A stretch of DNA of 19,873 nucleotides from positions 1 to 19,873 of the forward strand of contig JAHEEQ010000035.1 of the NCBI GenBank assembly GCA_024640585.1, read 5' to 3'. Shown here piece by piece: positions 17,231-19,873 of the stretch. Below the pieces are notes generated by a model. It made no database searches. It had not been told where the DNA came from and saw nothing but the letters and a program-made list of their open reading frames with translations. Source of the DNA: Micrococcales bacterium. GTDB lineage: Bacteria; Actinomycetota; Actinomycetes; S36-B12; UBA5976. The translations under genes and the position numbers were made by a program. Each line of letters starts with the position of its first letter. Positions within the stretch are counted from its first letter, which is position 1.

Positions 17231-18363
17231 TGACAGTCACAGTGCCACCAAGCGATTTAGCACCGCGGCTTAAGGGATTAAATTTAGAAGAAATTGCTAT
17301 CCCAAGTGGGCGAGAAGAAGAATGGCGCTTCACTCCACTTAAGCGCATCGCAAAACTCCATGAGTTAAGTGCAATTGAGGCTAGCCCGGTATTTGATATA
17401 TCTGCACCTAAGGAAGTTCAAATCTCAAATGGGAAAATTTCCAACTTCTCTGCAGCTGATCGAATCTCAGCCGCTGCAGCTTTATTGAGTTCCGACGGAA
17501 AATCGATCACAATCCCGAAAGAATTAGTTCTAGATGAACCGGTAATAATTTCAACAACGTCTAATACGGATAGAAGCGTTGGTTCACTTTCACTGAATGC
17601 AGAGAAGTACGCAAAGGGCACTTTCATTATCGACCACACTGGCAGCGGAGCGATGGCACTAGCTGTCGAAATTGTTGTGGCTGATGGTGCCGATGCAACA
17701 GTGATTTCGATTCATGACGGCGACCGCGAATCTGTGTTCACAGGGCAACAAGCAATTAAATTAGGAAGAGATTCCAAAGTCCACCACGTAGCAATCACTT
17801 TAGGTGGCGATCTAGTTCGACTCGTAACCACTGTTGAATACACAGCTCCAGGTGGTGACGCTGTCTTGTCGGGAGCTTATTTCACTGATGCAGGTCAACA
17901 CCACGAGCATCGCCTTTTCGTCGATCATTCAGAAATAAATTGTCGAAGTGATGTGATGTACAAAGGTGCTTTACAAGGTAAGGATGCGCACTCAGTGTGG
18001 ATTGGAGACGTTTTAATTCGTGGCAATGCCAAAGGCACTTCAACATACGAATTGAATAGAAATCTAATTCTTACCGAAGATGCCAGAGCAGACTCGGTAC
18101 CAAACCTAGAGATTGAAACTGGAGAAATTGAAGGTGCCGGTCACGCGTCTGCAACTGGACGTTTTGATGACGAGCAGATTTTTTATCTGATGAGTCGGGG
18201 TGTCCCAGAGGTTCAAGCGAAACGCCTTGTTGTACGTGGATTCCTAGCTGATGTCATCACTCGCATTCCATCTAGCGAATTGCAAGATCGCCTAATTAAA
18301 GCGGTTGAAAATAAGTTGGGTCAGGTAGATCCGTTGTTCGCGCAGGTTTTCAATGAGCAATAA
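17230..18363 (+). CDS. sufD: Fe-S cluster assembly protein SufD
   Basis: SufD partners SufB in the SufBC2D scaffold and is needed for iron entry in E. coli. The 377-residue product is SufB-like in its C-terminal half. His305 in GHASATGRFDDEQ corresponds to the important E. coli SufD histidine, and it is followed by FYLMSRGVPE and LVVRGFLADVI. The N-terminal part, with REEEWRFTPLKRI, is typical of SufD. The ATG shares one base with the sufB stop. The 3' end overlaps the Rieske gene by 11 nt, so translation is probably coupled through the operon. SufD is assigned over a second SufB from its shorter length, the His site and the operon order. Confidence 0.95.
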   Translation: MTVTVPPSDLAPRLKGLNLEEIAIPSGREEEWRFTPLKRIAKLHELSAIEASPVFDISAPKEVQISNGKISNFSAADRISAAAALLSSDGKSITIPKELVLDEPVIISTTSNTDRSVGSLSLNAEKYAKGTFIIDHTGSGAMALAVEIVVADGADATVISIHDGDRESVFTGQQAIKLGRDSKVHHVAITLGGDLVRLVTTVEYTAPGGDAVLSGAYFTDAGQHHEHRLFVDHSEINCRSDVMYKGALQGKDAHSVWIGDVLIRGNAKGTSTYELNRNLILTEDARADSVPNLEIETGEIEGAGHASATGRFDDEQIFYLMSRGVPEVQAKRLVVRGFLADVITRIPSSELQDRLIKAVENKLGQVDPLFAQVFNEQ

Positions 18364-18679
18364 ACAAAAGATCGGAACTGTAAGAGATTATCCCGTTGGA
18401 ACCGTTCATCAAGTTGAGATAGATGGCCTTGAAATTGCCTTAGTCAATTCTGAAGAAGGTTTCTTTGCGGTAAATGATGTCTGCACACATGCTGAAGTTT
18501 CACTTTCAGATGGATTCCTAAATGGATGTCTCCTAGAGTGCCCAATGCATGGTGCAGAGTTTGATGTTAGAACTGGTGAGGCAAAGAGTTTGCCAGCCAC
18601 CAAATCACTTGAAGTTTACAAAGTTTCCATAGATGGCAATGATGAAAATGCCACCGTATCAATCGAAATAGGGAAGTAA
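18353..18679 (+). CDS. Rieske-type [2Fe-2S] ferredoxin in the suf operon
   Basis: This small soluble protein of 108 residues has a complete Rieske ligand set: Cys44-Thr-His46 and Cys63-Pro-Met-His66 (CTHAEVSLSDG and ECPMHGAEF). It resembles the NirD/BphF-type ferredoxins encoded between sufD and sufC in most actinobacteria. It probably carries electrons for cluster assembly or repair, but that role is inferred from position. No membrane anchor or signal peptide is seen. It overlaps sufD by 11 nt and shares one base with the sufC start (TAATG). A dioxygenase ferredoxin component is the alternative reading, but no oxygenase genes are nearby. Confidence 0.9.
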   Translation: MSNKQKIGTVRDYPVGTVHQVEIDGLEIALVNSEEGFFAVNDVCTHAEVSLSDGFLNGCLLECPMHGAEFDVRTGEAKSLPATKSLEVYKVSIDGNDENATVSIEIGK

Positions 18680-19437
18680 TGAGCACACTAGAAATCAAAG
18701 ATCTAAAAGTTCGTGTTGAAACAGAAAATGGCCCAAAAGACATCCTTAAGGGTGTCACTTTGACCATCAATTCGGGTGAAACTCACGCCATTATGGGACC
18801 AAATGGCTCAGGAAAATCTACTTTGGCCTACAGCATCGCGGGTCACCCTCGTTATGAAATCGTTGGCGGAACAGTCACTCTTGACGGAGCTGATGTGCTT
18901 GAAATGAGCGTTGACGAACGCGCCAAGGCTGGCATGTTCCTAGCTATGCAATATCCGGTGGAAGTTCCAGGAGTATCTGTTTCGAACTTCTTGCGAACTG
19001 CTGTAACTGCAGTTCGTGGTGAAGCACCAAAATTACGAGATTGGCTTAAAGAAATGAAGACAGCCATGTCTGACTTAGCGATTGACTCCAATTTTTCAGA
19101 ACGTAATGTCAATGAAGGTTTTTCTGGTGGAGAACGTAAGCGTCACGAAATCCTGCAAATGGAATTGCTACAGCCGAAAATCGCTATTCTCGACGAAACA
19201 GACTCTGGATTAGATGTTGATGCGTTAAAGATTGTGTCTGATGGCGTGAATCGCATCCGTAAATCTTCTGAAATAGGAGTTTTGTTAATCACGCACACAA
19301 TCCGGTTATTGCGTCAAATACCAGTCGATCGTGTTCATGTTTTTGTTGATGGGCGCATTGTTGCTCAAGGCGGCCCAGAACTAGCAGAGCAAATTGATGA
19401 AAATGGATACGAACAATTCACGGTGGCATCGAAATAA
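18679..19437 (+). CDS. sufC: Fe-S cluster assembly ATPase SufC
   Basis: SufC is the ABC-type ATPase of the SufBC2D scaffold; it has no transporter role. The 252-residue protein has Walker A GPNGSGKST (residues 40-48, Lys46), a Q-loop in LAMQYPVEVPGV, the SufC-specific signature FSGGERKRHEILQM, Walker B AILDETDSGLDVDALK and the H-loop LLITHTIR. Most SufC proteins have a tyrosine after the H-loop histidine (THY), where this one has threonine; the catalytic histidine itself is kept. The segment VHVFVDGRIV and the tail EQIDENGYEQF are typical. The ATG overlaps the Rieske gene by one base, and the stop overlaps the sufS ATG by one base. Confidence 0.97.
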   Translation: MSTLEIKDLKVRVETENGPKDILKGVTLTINSGETHAIMGPNGSGKSTLAYSIAGHPRYEIVGGTVTLDGADVLEMSVDERAKAGMFLAMQYPVEVPGVSVSNFLRTAVTAVRGEAPKLRDWLKEMKTAMSDLAIDSNFSERNVNEGFSGGERKRHEILQMELLQPKIAILDETDSGLDVDALKIVSDGVNRIRKSSEIGVLLITHTIRLLRQIPVDRVHVFVDGRIVAQGGPELAEQIDENGYEQFTVASK

Positions 19438-19873
19438 TGTCGATTGATTCTTCGTCTATCAAAACCGATTTTCCGATTTTGGCCGAAAAGGTTCACGGAG
19501 ATAAAAGTTTGGTGTACTTAGATTCAGCAGCAACTTCTCAAAAACCTAATCAGGTGATCGATGCAATTGCAGACTTTTATCGCCATGACAATGGTGGCAT
19601 TCATCGTGGATCGCACGCATTAGCCGAACGCGCGACAATGCGTTACGAGCAAGCACGACAGAATGTTGCTTCATTTATTGGAAGCAATGCTGAAGAAATC
19701 GTTTTCACAAAGAATGCCACTGAAAGTATCAATCTAGTTTCCTATGCATTCTCAAATGCAACAGCCAAAAAAGCCCAAGGAGCGATGTTGGTTGATGCGG
19801 AATTGCCATTTGTAGTTGGTCCTGAGGATGAGATTCTGGTCTCTGAAATGGAGCATCATGCAAATTTGGTCCC
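19437..19873 (+). CDS. sufS: Cysteine desulfurase SufS, 5' part (runs off the window)
   Basis: SufS is the pyridoxal-phosphate cysteine desulfurase that supplies sulfur for SufB. The frame opens with ATG in a TAATG overlap with sufC and stays open for 145 complete codons to the window end, out of about 410-440 expected. Visible family motifs are YLDSAATSQKP, GGIHRGSHALAERAT, EEIVFTKNATESINLV and SEMEHHANLV. The catalytic cysteine and PLP lysine lie outside the window. Between the ATESINLV and EMEHH motifs there are about 27 extra residues (NATAKKAQGAMLVD region) relative to E. coli SufS; a similar insertion is recalled from other actinobacteria. No frameshift is seen. Confidence 0.95.
   Translation, partial: MSIDSSSIKTDFPILAEKVHGDKSLVYLDSAATSQKPNQVIDAIADFYRHDNGGIHRGSHALAERATMRYEQARQNVASFIGSNAEEIVFTKNATESINLVSYAFSNATAKKAQGAMLVDAELPFVVGPEDEILVSEMEHHANLV

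Noticed and set aside
18353..18679. Rieske protein as a ring-hydroxylating dioxygenase component
   Set aside because: No oxygenase or reductase genes are near; position between sufD and sufC is the standard actinobacterial suf arrangement.

Overview
The window looks like housekeeping chromosome from a streamlined, low-GC actinobacterium. The gene order (uvrA-uvrC-rapZ-yvcK-whiA-gap-pgk-tpiA-secG-rbpA, tkt, ctaB/ctaA, an ABC transporter, then sufR-sufB-sufD-Rieske-sufC-sufS) is the backbone known from Streptomyces, Micrococcales and mycobacteria. WhiA, RbpA and an actinobacterial-type SufR support that phylum. The AT-leaning base composition and almost absent intergenic DNA (about 400 of 19,873 bases outside genes) fit freshwater acI Actinobacteria (Candidatus Nanopelagicales) better than high-GC relatives. 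That placement is an inference from memory, not a database match.

Layout. Bases 1-6042 (+): the 3' part of uvrA, then uvrC (nucleotide excision repair), rapZ, yvcK and whiA, with gaps or overlaps of 2-21 nt and so probably one transcript. Bases 6043-6201: the largest non-coding stretch (159 nt), with an 18-nt palindrome just upstream of gap. Bases 6202-9193 (+): the glycolytic operon gap-pgk-tpiA with overlapping start/stop codons, followed by secG and rbpA (9232-9819). Bases 9822-11828 (-): transketolase, convergent with rbpA and 2 nt away. Bases 11925-15111: ctaB (+), and an operon on the minus strand of ABC ATPase, ABC permease and ctaA; ctaB and ctaA overlap tail to tail by 15 nt. Bases 15174-19873 (+): the suf iron-sulfur assembly operon, led by its own regulator and running off the window inside sufS.

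The genes link carbon flux control (YvcK, RapZ, lower glycolysis, transketolase), aerobic respiration (heme O and heme A synthesis for an aa3-type oxidase) and Fe-S cluster assembly under SufR. No mobile element, phage gene, CRISPR array, tRNA or rRNA was seen. I found no clearly novel multi-gene system. The points most worth checking are the absence of the usual pgl-opcA-zwf-tal block beside tkt, the palindrome before gap, the palindrome holding both stop codons at the rbpA/tkt junction, and the ABC exporter of unknown substrate between heme A synthesis and the suf operon.
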